Of a stretch of DNA of 64,000 bases, positions 54,943 to 63,070 are shown piece by piece. The DNA is from Aureimonas altamirensis (GTDB lineage Bacteria; Pseudomonadota; Alphaproteobacteria; Rhizobiales; Rhizobiaceae). Where the stretch lies: assembly GCF_023702225.1 (NCBI RefSeq), contig NZ_JAMQCO010000011.1:52689-116688 (forward strand), written 5' to 3'. The number at the start of each line of letters is the position of its first letter. Positions within the stretch are counted from its first letter, which is position 1. The notes under the pieces are model-generated. The model searched no databases and had not been told where the DNA came from. It saw only the letters and a program-made list of their open reading frames with translations. The translations under genes were made by a program, and so were the position numbers.

Positions 54943-55689
54943 CTAACGTGCTTTGCTACGGCCTCCAGTGGCTCTTTTCCGCGGTTGCGCCGACAGCTTG
55001 AGCTGCTGCCCCGTCTTTTTGCCTGCTACTCGGTCCCCCGCTTTCTTCCACGTCGTGCTATCGATCAGGCGCGAATGCTTGATGTCCAAGTCTGCGCAAC
55101 CAGGGAGCTCAAGAAGAGTATTAATTACGCTGTCGGCAACAGATTCCGGGAGCCATGGATTAAGGTAGACGCGTTCGATCCACTCCAAAGGGCAGTCCAC
55201 TTGGTACGCCCCTCGCTGATCCTTCGAGGACTCTATGACGATCCTATACTCGTCCTCGTCAACGAATCCGACCCTCTTGAGGAATGGCAACCTTTTGACA
55301 TCCTTGGGACCAAGCTTTTTTGCTTCGGGAAGCTTGAGGTATTCGACCTCGTCGAACCTTACCTTTTCGCCTGTCGGCATTTTGACGTCTCTGAGATACG
55401 CCTCTACAAGGTTGCGCCGCAGAACGATGCATGCTCCGCCATTTCCAGTTCCAGTGAATATCCGCCAGTGGTGGTAAGTCTCTGGACACATGGCCGCGCA
55501 CATCGCATATAGACCCTTGACGCCACGATATTCCTTGTAGAGCCGCATGAAGTAGCTGTCGTTTTTGTCATCCCAATACTGGGGGTCAAGGAGAGAAAGT
55601 TGGCGTCTGCGCAGTGTGTCGATCACACTGGGTATCGATGTGTAGCGCCTAATATCCAGTCCTTTTGGCTGTCGATCTTTCGCGGCCAT
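54943..55689 (-). CDS. DUF2971-like protein
   Basis: This 248-residue protein shows the DUF2971 layout: an early RYTSIPSVIDTLRRRQLSLL, then LDPQYWDDKNDSYFMRLYKE, a central HHWRIFTGTGNGGACIVL and a later FVDEDEYRIVIESS. The ATG at 55689 is preceded by GGAGGGG. The function of the family is not established; members often lie in accessory regions and beside mobile elements. The C terminus is rich in lysine and arginine (AGKKTGQQLKLSAQPRKRA), which could bind nucleic acid. Confidence 0.7.
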   Translation of the reverse strand: MAAKDRQPKGLDIRRYTSIPSVIDTLRRRQLSLLDPQYWDDKNDSYFMRLYKEYRGVKGLYAMCAAMCPETYHHWRIFTGTGNGGACIVLRRNLVEAYLRDVKMPTGEKVRFDEVEYLKLPEAKKLGPKDVKRLPFLKRVGFVDEDEYRIVIESSKDQRGAYQVDCPLEWIERVYLNPWLPESVADSVINTLLELPGCADLDIKHSRLIDSTTWKKAGDRVAGKKTGQQLKLSAQPRKRATGGRSKAR

Positions 55690-55993
55690 TTCCCCTCCTG
55701 TCCCTCCATCGCCGATTGTTTCACCGATATCACTAGCGGTCTGTCGACCCTAGTCTCCGATACAGCGACGTAATTCTTTCACCCACGATGCCCCCGCCCG
55801 CGCGATAGCAAGTTTCCTCAATGGGCGAAGTGAGGGCGCGAAGCTGAAGGTGGGTAGCTTTCGATGAAGGTCCGCTTCTATAAGTCCCCAGCTAAAAGCC
55901 GCCATTCCGCTTTCCACCCCATGATGAGCGGGACGGCAAGATTTCCCGCGCGTCAAAGCGGCCATCCAAGCTCCGTCGGATGGCCGCTCAATG
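55690..55993. other. Intergenic region between integrase and DUF2971-like gene
   Basis: These 304 bases contain a decayed repeat: AGCCGCCATTCCGC just before GCTTTCCACCCCA (55909-55921), the latter shared with 53469-53481. A 71-codon minus-strand frame at 55750-55965 overlaps it and is not called. No attachment site could be defined. Confidence 0.45.
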
Positions 55994-56626
55994 TCAGATT
56001 TCGGTTCGCTCGGCTAGGAGCAGCGCGTCCTCCACGTCGACGCCAAGATACCGGACGGTGTTCTCAATTTTGGAGTGACCGAGCAAGATCTGGATGGCCC
56101 GGATATTGCCCGTCGCCTTATAGATCATTGATGCCTTTGTACGACGGAGCGAGTGCGTGCCATACTCCTCTGAACGCAGACCGATCGCAGTCACCCACTC
56201 GTCAACAAGGCGCGCGTACTGCCTTGTGCTCATGTGGTGTGCGTGATCGACCCGGCTGGGGAAGGCATAGTCCTCGACCGTGCCGCCACGCCGTTCGAGC
56301 CAAGCCAGCAGGCTGGCTCTGACATCATTGGTAATCTCGAACTGGACCGGCCGCCCTGTCTTTTGCTGAACTACCATTGCGCGAGTCCTGATCTCCGGCC
56401 CCGAGACCACATCGCGGATCCTGATCTTGACGAGGTCGCAGCCGCGCAGCTTGCTGTCGATCGCGAGATCGAACAGGGCGCGGTCACGAATGCGGCGCTC
56501 GCGATCGAGGCAGAAGCGGACAGCCCAGATCTGTTTCTGAGTGAGCGGCCGTTTGGTTCCTACCTTCTTTCCAGCATTCCAAGCCGCGCGTTCGCGGCCA
56601 GCATAATCGTATTGAGAGTGACCCAT
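55994..56626 (-). CDS. Tyrosine recombinase (phage-type integrase)
   Basis: This 210-residue enzyme has a complete catalytic set: Arg61 (SKLRGCDL), Lys89 (VQQKTGRP), His158 and Arg161 (GTHSLRRTK), His184 (LLGHSKIENT) and Tyr193 (VRYLGV). It is shorter than typical integrases because most of the N-terminal core-binding domain is missing; a similar short form occurs in many proteobacterial genomes. ATG 56626 follows AAGGAG. It marks the region as mobile or formerly mobile, though no att core was found. Function as a recombinase is likely from the intact residues. Confidence 0.9.
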   Translation of the reverse strand: MGHSQYDYAGRERAAWNAGKKVGTKRPLTQKQIWAVRFCLDRERRIRDRALFDLAIDSKLRGCDLVKIRIRDVVSGPEIRTRAMVVQQKTGRPVQFEITNDVRASLLAWLERRGGTVEDYAFPSRVDHAHHMSTRQYARLVDEWVTAIGLRSEEYGTHSLRRTKASMIYKATGNIRAIQILLGHSKIENTVRYLGVDVEDALLLAERTEI

Positions 56627-57064
56627 GTGAGTTCTCCTTGGCCTTGATTGGCCAAAGGAGAAACAGTGCAGGCACTACCGCTCGGGGGCCGATTCCGGAC
56701 GGTCTGGTTTTAGGAAAGGCTCGGCGGTAAGCTGCCATTCTAGCTTCGCGTCGTTGGGCAAGGTTTGCCTCGTCGGCTTGCGACCCCAACTCACACATTG
56801 TCGCTATGATCGCCTTGCGGCGCCACCGCGCCATGAGCTGACATTGGGTTCCGGCCGAAGACTGGACATTCGATCGTCTGGCTCCGCCCCCTGAAGATGT
56901 CTCGGATCAGGTAAACGGCAACGCTGCGAGATATGCCCCCGAACACCCAACTATTGGACCTCCGTTGCGATCTAACCAATGGAGCAGCTCGTTAACGACC
57001 GGCGTTAGTCCCTCGTGATGACGAACCAGCGCCGCAGCGGGCCTCGCGGCGGGAGCGCGAACCG
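56627..57064. other. Intergenic region upstream of the integrase with dispersed repeat
   Basis: These 438 bases carry repeat copy B (56684-56789) and a further weaker relative near 56850-56885 (TTCCGGCCGAAGACTGGAC). No gene or tRNA is recognised. It separates the integrase from the three-gene unknown operon. Confidence 0.5.
56684..56789 (+). repeat. Dispersed intergenic repeat, copy B
   Basis: This copy aligns along its whole length with 52583-52685 in the same orientation, with scattered mismatches. Shared words include GGGGCCGATTCC, GGCGGTAAGCTG and TTTGCCT. The two copies bracket the block with the membrane/XRE pair, Ntn hydrolase, DUF2971-like gene and integrase. Confidence 0.6.
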
Positions 57065-57730
57065 CTAAATGCGTGCCCGCCGAAAAACCCGGCCGTAGCC
57101 GGAAAGATCTGGATCAGCGCTCCGCACGGCGTTGCGTACAAGCTCGTGGGCAGGCTGGCGCCAGCTATCCGCTGGCGCGATTGCGCCGGCCGCCAAGGCC
57201 AAGGCCGCGTCAGACCCGTCCTGCAACAGGTACAGCATGAATTCCGCTAGCAGCTGGCTAGCCGCCGCAGTATCAGCGCCGATGGGGCTCTCGGCAAGCT
57301 GCCGGATGCGATCCAATCGCTTCCACGGCCAGGTGACGGGCAGACCCTCGATGCGCTCGGGAGCAAAATCCGCGCCCAAAGATCCTTCGTAGCTCGCTGT
57401 AGCACCAGGCTGCGCCAGTGCCCCGCTGACGAGCCGGAATCTAATCGCCGGGTCATGGCTATCGAGAAACAACGTCTCCAATATTTCGGGCGGCACCTCA
57501 GCGTCGCCCGCCCGGCGCCCGTCGAGCAAGAGCAGCCAGACCAGGGGCGAGAGATCGTCTGACTTCAGGCCCTCAAGGTTGCCGAGCGGCAACGAGCCAT
57601 AGGCCCCCTCAGCATTGCGCGACGCGATCTCGGCAAGCTCGGCCCCAGCTTCCTCGGCGAGCGCACGCGGCGCTTCCGGATCTACCGCCGCCTCGAGCAG
57701 CCGACGTGCGAGCAGGATCTCCAGCGTCAT
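57065..57730 (-). CDS. Uncharacterised protein, third gene of a coupled operon
   Basis: This 221-residue protein starts at 57730, where its ATG overlaps the preceding stop (ATGA). It is rich in Leu, Ala and Glu and reads as an all-helical protein (LLARRLLEAAVDPEAPRALA, LASQLLAEF-type stretches). It has no signal peptide or membrane segment. I do not recognise a family. It is translated together with the two upstream genes, so it may form a complex with them. Confidence 0.75.
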   Translation of the reverse strand: MTLEILLARRLLEAAVDPEAPRALAEEAGAELAEIASRNAEGAYGSLPLGNLEGLKSDDLSPLVWLLLLDGRRAGDAEVPPEILETLFLDSHDPAIRFRLVSGALAQPGATASYEGSLGADFAPERIEGLPVTWPWKRLDRIRQLAESPIGADTAAASQLLAEFMLYLLQDGSDAALALAAGAIAPADSWRQPAHELVRNAVRSADPDLSGYGRVFRRARI

Positions 57731-58500
57731 GCGCCCACCCACAGCAAGTTGGAGGCCGTGTATGCGTTAATTACGTCGCTGGCCGTCGGCGTCATCGATG
57801 CAATAGCCGGGGTAGGACCGATCAAAGCCTGGCGGCGGATCCCATGCTTCTTGAGCTCAAACTCCTCAGCAAGGATCACCGTTAAGCGCGGACTAATTGG
57901 CCGATGGGCAGGTACGCCTGACGCAATCCGGCCCGACGGCGTCCACTCCGTGATGGCCAGCCACCGATCGCTAGCGATTTGAGTGTAGGTTGCGTGGAAC
58001 TCGTCCGGATGAAACACCACCACGTCGATGCTGAAACGGGTCCTGAAGAGGTTTCGGAGTAGCTGGTTCGCGAATAGCCCATGCGCTGTCAGGGTGAGCA
58101 TCGGGTAGATTGGCTGCAGTTGGATCCACTGAACATACAGCCATGCGTTATGGGAGTTGGTCGCGTCGAAAATTCGCCAACCAGCGGTGGAGGGCAGTTC
58201 GGCGACTATCCCGCAGCGGCCATAGATCGCACCAGAAATCGGATAGGCGACGGGACAGGCGTAAATGCCGTCACCCCAGGTAAAGCCTGGGCTAGGCGAT
58301 ACAAACAGGCCAGGCACGGACTTCGCGTTGGGTGACGGCGGATACGCCCCACCAAATTTCGCATTTGTGTATTTGATTACATATTGGCTCTCGATGCGGG
58401 GCCGGTAAGGCGCCGCGACGGCAGCAAGGCCGGCCGCTGTTGACGTTGCGATGCAGGCTTCGATCTGCGGGTCGCAGACCGTTGGCCGTCCGCCGCTCAT
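57727..58500 (-). CDS. Uncharacterised protein, second gene of a coupled operon
   Basis: This 257-residue protein has an aromatic- and glycine-rich central part: QYVIKYTNAKFGGAY, GLFVSPSPGFTWGDGIYACP and YPISGAIYGRCGIVAEL. The GDGIY-containing segment recalls, weakly, ADP-ribosyltransferase or RES-type folds, but I cannot assign catalytic residues and do not claim the family. Its start overlaps the upstream gene and its stop overlaps the downstream gene, both as ATGA. Confidence 0.75.
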   Translation of the reverse strand: MSGGRPTVCDPQIEACIATSTAAGLAAVAAPYRPRIESQYVIKYTNAKFGGAYPPSPNAKSVPGLFVSPSPGFTWGDGIYACPVAYPISGAIYGRCGIVAELPSTAGWRIFDATNSHNAWLYVQWIQLQPIYPMLTLTAHGLFANQLLRNLFRTRFSIDVVVFHPDEFHATYTQIASDRWLAITEWTPSGRIASGVPAHRPISPRLTVILAEEFELKKHGIRRQALIGPTPAIASMTPTASDVINAYTASNLLWVGA

Positions 58501-59579
58501 GATTGTCCCCTGTAGCGTCGGCTGATGCCGTCCCAGACAGCACCTTGTGGACCTGACACTGCGGACGCAAGGAGCGGCGTCGGGGCAACGGGCCCATTTG
58601 GCGGCAAGAACGAGGGGTTGAGGCAGTAAGCCGGGAGAATCAGCGGGACCGTAGCGCCGGCCGGCACCACGACATTTGCCGGCTGGGCGATGCCCAGTGT
58701 CTGCATCGGAGAACCTATCGATGGCTGCTGGAACACCGCACCCATGGGGATCGCCACTGGCGGATCCTGGAGGCCCTTAAAAATTATGGCTATGCCATAT
58801 CTGAGGCCACGGTGGCTCCACTCTTCTGCCCGAAGCTGGAGGTCTTGGAGGTCCAGTTCTTGCCCGTGAGCAGCGTAAAGCTGCATCGCCTCGTCCCAGT
58901 GCCCGAGCCCAAAACCCGCCGCTTCGGCCGCGATCACTCCGTCGCGCCGCCATCTCACGATCGAGTTCTCGCCGGCGTCAACTTCGAACCCGAATGCTGC
59001 AGGGTCGCCCACAAGGATCTCGCCAGCGGGCAGGCCGCGTTCCTGAGCCGCTTCCAAGCCTGCCGCATAGAGGGCGTTCGCGCCGCCGACCTCTGCTTTG
59101 GTGAATTCGCCATAGTAGCGAACGGGATCGGCAAGGACCTCCGTGGCCCGCATTCGCACAGCCGCGATGGGGCCAATGTCGCCGCTCTCATCATGTAAGA
59201 CATCATGGGCAGCCTCAGGCGCGATCCTCAGAATTGATAGATTGCGCGGTTCATATGCTTTCTCGAACACCAAAATGCCGTCGAAAACATCACCCTGTAC
59301 GACAAGGTCGCCCTCGACCACCAGCCCCCCCCACCATTCGGCGGCTAAGTAGAGATCGTCTGGGTGAAGTCGCTGGACGAACACTCCCGCGCTACGTAGA
59401 CGTTCCGAGCGCAGCAGCTCGGCCGTAAAGCGCAGAAGCCGCTCATCAGGCTCGGGCACGGCGACGATTGGCATACCGTTGCCAAAGCCGTCAATGCGGC
59501 CTTCCCAACCTTTGGATGCGAGCAGACTGACGAGGCTTTCCGGACCGTCGTCACCGGCGCAAAGGTAAAGTTCGCTCAT
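58497..59579 (-). CDS. Uncharacterised protein, first gene of a coupled operon
   Basis: This 360-residue protein starts at ATG 59579, seven bases after GGGAG; ATG 59582 is the alternative. An N-terminal alpha/beta-like part (ELYLCAGDDGPESLVSLLAS) is followed by a mixed region. The C-terminal 90 residues are beta- and proline-rich (ANVVVPAGATVPLILPAYCL, NPSFLPPNGPVAPTPLL) with a single Cys. No signal peptide is seen and I do not recognise the family. It leads an operon of three genes joined by four-base overlaps. Confidence 0.75.
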   Translation of the reverse strand: MSELYLCAGDDGPESLVSLLASKGWEGRIDGFGNGMPIVAVPEPDERLLRFTAELLRSERLRSAGVFVQRLHPDDLYLAAEWWGGLVVEGDLVVQGDVFDGILVFEKAYEPRNLSILRIAPEAAHDVLHDESGDIGPIAAVRMRATEVLADPVRYYGEFTKAEVGGANALYAAGLEAAQERGLPAGEILVGDPAAFGFEVDAGENSIVRWRRDGVIAAEAAGFGLGHWDEAMQLYAAHGQELDLQDLQLRAEEWSHRGLRYGIAIIFKGLQDPPVAIPMGAVFQQPSIGSPMQTLGIAQPANVVVPAGATVPLILPAYCLNPSFLPPNGPVAPTPLLASAVSGPQGAVWDGISRRYRGQS

Positions 59580-60133
59580 CATAGATCTCCCGCCATCAGC
59601 TTAGCAGGTTTGTAATTGCAGTGACCACCTGCGGCGATCTTGTGCAGCGCGGATAGTGCCGAAAGCGTAAGATTTGCCGCCCCGCCGAGGCGCGCCGCGG
59701 CTTGCTCCACGCGCGCACCGACAGGTCAAACGCCTGCCTGGTGCCTTTCCAGCGGAGTGGTCGGCTCCTATTCAACCTCCGCTTCCTATCCCAATATGGC
59801 CGTTGGCGCCATCAACACTTGTCTGGTCGAGGAAATGATTTTCCGCGGCCGTTACGGGGCGGATTCCGGACTGTCCCCTTTTAAACAGATTTAGGCTAAT
59901 AGCTGCCGCTCCGCCTAAAGACCGAACGGCAGCAGGTCGCGCGGCTCGACGGCGGTTCGTTTTAAATATACCTCAAGCGGACCGACCGGGGCGCACTCAA
60001 ACGCGAACAATATCGGCCGAATTGAACGGCGGCTGCGTTCGGATCTCCGGCTACGTTGTAACCGATGAAAAATGCAGATATATTCCTCGCAAGGAATGAC
60101 GCTCCATGGGGCGACCTCGGAAGGCAAGAGAAC
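59580..60133. other. Intergenic region between the unknown operon and the HTH-ASCH operon
   Basis: This divergent region should contain promoters for both operons. A short relative of the dispersed repeat lies at about 59856-59915 (GGGCGGATTCCGGACTGTCC, later TAGCTGCC). In-frame codons from 60065 could extend the downstream gene by 23 residues. No other gene is supported. Confidence 0.5.
59856..59915 (+). repeat. Dispersed intergenic repeat, short copy C
   Basis: GGGCGGATTCCGGACTGTCC and a later TAGCTGCC match the first half of copies at 52583 and 56684 with substitutions and a shortened middle. It appears to be a decayed or truncated family member. Confidence 0.45.
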
Positions 60134-60928
60134 ATGGGCAGGCTTGCCGGAAAGATCGTTGAGGCACAAGCCGTCAAAAGCGCGGCCGACACGGCTCAAG
60201 TCGGGCCCGGACTTCGGCGCTTGCGGATCCTGTCAGGACTGACGCAGCAGCAGATTGCTTTTCGCATGCAGGTTCAACAGGCTGCGATTTCCAAAATTGA
60301 GCGAGGGGAAGAAATTTACCTCAGTACAGTCCAGCGTTATGTAGAAGCTCTTGGCGCTTCGTTACGCTTGAACGCTCACTTCCCAACGGACGCGCCAATC
60401 GCAGCTCGACTGCATAGTACCCATTTCGATGTCGAATGCGGGAATGATGATCAACTCGTTCTGCCTTTACTGACCGATGATTCGTTCAAGCCGCAGCGAG
60501 ACGTGGTCATATCGATCAAGCCTATCTACTCCGAAAAGATCCTGGCCGGTCAGAAGACCGTTGAATTGCGACGCCGGTTTCCTGTCTCTGCGCCAAACGG
60601 TGTCATTGCCTATATCTATTCAAGTTCGCCTGTTAAGGCGATAGTTGGCACAGTAGCGATCCGTGATGTGCTCAGGTTACCGATCGAGCAGATATGGGCC
60701 GAGTTCGAAAGCACGGCGTTTATCGAACGGCCGCACTTCGAGAAGTATTTTGAAGGACTCGCTCACGGCTATGCGCTTCTTTTCGATGAGGTGCGATCCT
60801 TTTCTCGCCCCCTACCGCTTCATGAACTGCGCCAGAATTTTGGGTTTGAGCCGCCGCAGTCATTCCTCTACGTTAAGCGTGATCTGAGAAGGGCCCTTCA
60901 AGATGAGCCAGCAATCGTATCTCATTGA
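60134..60928 (+). CDS. XRE helix-turn-helix protein fused to ASCH (PUA-like) domain
   Basis: This 264-residue protein (start at ATG 60134 after GGAAGG; an ATG at 60065 would add 23 residues) has an XRE HTH near residues 27-80: LRRLRILSGLTQQQIAFRMQ, then QQAAISKIERGEEIYLSTVQ. A C-terminal ASCH domain begins VVISIKPIYSEKILAGQKTV and continues ELRRRFP and VIAYIYSSSPVKAIVGTVAI. ASCH domains bind RNA or modified nucleotides. Its 3' end overlaps the next gene by 26 bases. It may be the regulator or antitoxin-like partner of the operon. Confidence 0.85.
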   Translation: MGRLAGKIVEAQAVKSAADTAQVGPGLRRLRILSGLTQQQIAFRMQVQQAAISKIERGEEIYLSTVQRYVEALGASLRLNAHFPTDAPIAARLHSTHFDVECGNDDQLVLPLLTDDSFKPQRDVVISIKPIYSEKILAGQKTVELRRRFPVSAPNGVIAYIYSSSPVKAIVGTVAIRDVLRLPIEQIWAEFESTAFIERPHFEKYFEGLAHGYALLFDEVRSFSRPLPLHELRQNFGFEPPQSFLYVKRDLRRALQDEPAIVSH

Positions 60929-62441
60929 TACGAACATACTGATCGGGCTTGAAGATAACCATACGGTCGAAGTTGCTTATTCTAAGTTTCATGCTCTCGC
61001 GCTGACCTATAAGGTTGATGTTTTTGTCCACGAAGCGGCGAAAGATGATATCGCACGAGATAAGGACAGTAGACGGCGTGAGATTTCATCCAGCAAGATC
61101 GGAAAGTATCGCCTCCTCAGAAAGCAGCGCGGGCTTATGCAGGCAAAACTGGAAGCTGCTTTCGGCCCGCTGAAAAAGGCAAACGACGTTGTCGATGCAA
61201 CCCTATTGCACGCGCTCGAGATAGGTGCCGCTGACTTTCTGGTAACTCAAGACAAGGGGCTTCATCAACGGGCCCAAAGCCGATCAGCTGATCTCGCCCG
61301 ACGCGTCCTGTTCGTCGTCGACGCCGTCGAACTCCTTATCCAAACCTACGAGCCCAAAGCAGTACCGATCCGCCATGTAGGTGAGGTGGAAGCTCACGAG
61401 ATCAACGCGGAGGACCCCTTCTTCTGCAGCCTGCGAGAAGGCTACCCGGAGTTCGATGATTGGTGGCGTGAGAAGTGTGTGAAACAGCATCGCCCTTGCT
61501 GGGTCGTCTACGACGACGACCGGCTGGCGGGCCTGATCGTCCGCAAAGACGAGAATGCGAATAATACGGATGCTGTCACAAAGGCAGAAAAGATTCTAAA
61601 GATTTGCACCTTCAAAGTCGCCCCCGAAAGCCGGGGGGTCAAACTTGGCGAGCTACTTCTGAGGCAAGTCATATGGTATGCACAGAGAAATAACTATGAC
61701 CTTGCCTACTTAACCACCTACGCAGATCAGGTCGCCTTGAGAGAACTTCTCGAGTACTATGGCTTTCAAAGCCCTACGAAGAATTTGAACGGCGAGCATA
61801 TCTACGAACGGAAATTCTCCAAGAAGGCTCTCGTTCGGTCGACCGGTAAATCGCGCTTTGATGAAGCGCGTGAGAACTACCCACGGTTCGTTCTCGACAG
61901 CGAAACGAAGGGATTTGGTATTCCAATTATGGAAGCCTATCATGACACATTGTATCCGGACCTTTGGAACCCGAGGCAATCGGACCTCTTCAGCGGCGCG
62001 TCACGAGCTGAAACTATCGCGAGACCAGGTAACACCATTCGGAAAGTTTACCTCTGTAGAGCTAAATCGAACCTTGGGCCACCTGGTTCGCTTTTGTTTT
62101 TTTACAAAAGCTCCTCCAAGGAGCTGCCCTCCCAGGCGATAACCACTCTTGGAATCCTTGAAAGCCTGACGCTGGCGAAATCGACAAAGGATCTGATGCA
62201 GCTAACAGGCGGCCGTTCCGTCTACAGCGAAGCAGAACTCGACGCTTGGGAAGCGTCGCCTGGGCGCCCGGTTAAAGTGATTAACTACCTCTTAGTCGCT
62301 TACATCGAGCCAGCGATCTCGCTTGAGGAGCTGAGAACGATCGGCGTCGTGAATGGGCATCCTCAACAATCAATTTATGTTCTTCGACACGAGCTTCTTA
62401 CCGAGCTTGTCGAGAGGTCGAACCTTCAGTTCGAGGTCTGA
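60903..62441 (+). CDS. PIN-GNAT-PUA-like three-domain protein
   Basis: This 512-residue protein has three parts. Residues 1-150 are a PIN nuclease domain with acidic residues in YLIDTNILIG, VHEAAKDDIARD, DVVDATLLHAL and VTQDKGLH. Residues about 155-310 are a GNAT acetyltransferase domain (FKVAPESRGVKLGELLLRQV, then LRELLEYYGF). Residues about 375-500 form a PUA-superfamily (ASCH/EVE-like) domain (KVYLCRAKSNLGPPGSLLFF, SIYVLRHELLT). Nuclease, acetyltransferase and RNA-reading domains in one chain suggest action on tRNA or other RNA. It lies directly after an HTH-ASCH gene, as a toxin-antitoxin or defence unit would. Confidence 0.83.
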   Translation: MSQQSYLIDTNILIGLEDNHTVEVAYSKFHALALTYKVDVFVHEAAKDDIARDKDSRRREISSSKIGKYRLLRKQRGLMQAKLEAAFGPLKKANDVVDATLLHALEIGAADFLVTQDKGLHQRAQSRSADLARRVLFVVDAVELLIQTYEPKAVPIRHVGEVEAHEINAEDPFFCSLREGYPEFDDWWREKCVKQHRPCWVVYDDDRLAGLIVRKDENANNTDAVTKAEKILKICTFKVAPESRGVKLGELLLRQVIWYAQRNNYDLAYLTTYADQVALRELLEYYGFQSPTKNLNGEHIYERKFSKKALVRSTGKSRFDEARENYPRFVLDSETKGFGIPIMEAYHDTLYPDLWNPRQSDLFSGASRAETIARPGNTIRKVYLCRAKSNLGPPGSLLFFYKSSSKELPSQAITTLGILESLTLAKSTKDLMQLTGGRSVYSEAELDAWEASPGRPVKVINYLLVAYIEPAISLEELRTIGVVNGHPQQSIYVLRHELLTELVERSNLQFEV

Positions 62442-62511
62442 AGTGGGAAAATGATACACGTGCCAAGGGTACGATCTTTACGTCGGCGCAAACCAAGTGA
62501 CATTCCTTATC

Positions 62512-63066
62512 ATGAAACAAGAGGTCACCATTGTTACGGGAATTTCTGGAGTAGGGAAAAGCTTCCTGCTGAACGAAGTTTCTCGTTCCAATCCATTTTT
62601 CATCGTTTCCGCTGGTAGAACGATAATGGAGCAGATTTCCGATCTGACAGAGAAAGAGGTTATCTACGACGACATCCGGTTGTTAGACCTGAACGAGAAT
62701 CAAGAACTATTCCAACGAGGCTTTGAACGGGTTCGTAGCCAGGTTGCGGACAATTTGGTGGTGGATGCCCATGTCGTCGTAGATACCCCCGAGGGCCTGC
62801 GCCACATAGATACTACGGTCTTTAAAAAGCTAGGGGCAAAGCTCATGGTTTTCTTGGAGCAGGAGCCTAGGAAGATCGTTGAAAATCGCTTGCGTGATCC
62901 GCTGCGGAACCGACCCCTCCGGGATGCTGAAACGCTAAGGCACCAGCAATCGGAGGCAAAAGAGCATGCTAGAAAGATCGCATATGAACTCGGTATACCC
63001 TTCACGTCCTTACTATGCGCAAGCCCTGACGATCTGAGCAGAGTACTAGAGGCGGCGGGGCGGTAA
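62512..63066 (+). CDS. P-loop nucleotide kinase-like protein
   Basis: This protein of 184 residues has a Walker A motif at its N terminus (VTIVTGISGVGKSFLLNEV) and the layout of adenylate-kinase-like P-loop kinases, including LVVDAHVVVDTPEG and an Arg-rich lid region (VENRLRDPLRNRPLRD). ATG 62512 was chosen; a GTG at 62497 would add five residues, and neither has a strong ribosome site. It resembles archaeal-type AMP kinases or RNA-end kinases. The substrate is unknown. It lies 70 bases after the PIN-GNAT gene and four before the next. Confidence 0.8.
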   Translation: MKQEVTIVTGISGVGKSFLLNEVSRSNPFFIVSAGRTIMEQISDLTEKEVIYDDIRLLDLNENQELFQRGFERVRSQVADNLVVDAHVVVDTPEGLRHIDTTVFKKLGAKLMVFLEQEPRKIVENRLRDPLRNRPLRDAETLRHQQSEAKEHARKIAYELGIPFTSLLCASPDDLSRVLEAAGR

Positions 63067-63070
63067 CGGC

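Noticed and set aside
54524..55512. Plus-strand frames antisense to the Ntn-hydrolase and DUF2971-like genes
   Set aside because: The minus-strand genes have strong ribosome sites and family motifs; the plus-strand translations have neither.
55994..57064. tRNA gene or attachment core next to the integrase
   Set aside because: No cloverleaf-forming sequence or short exact direct repeat was found around the recombinase gene.
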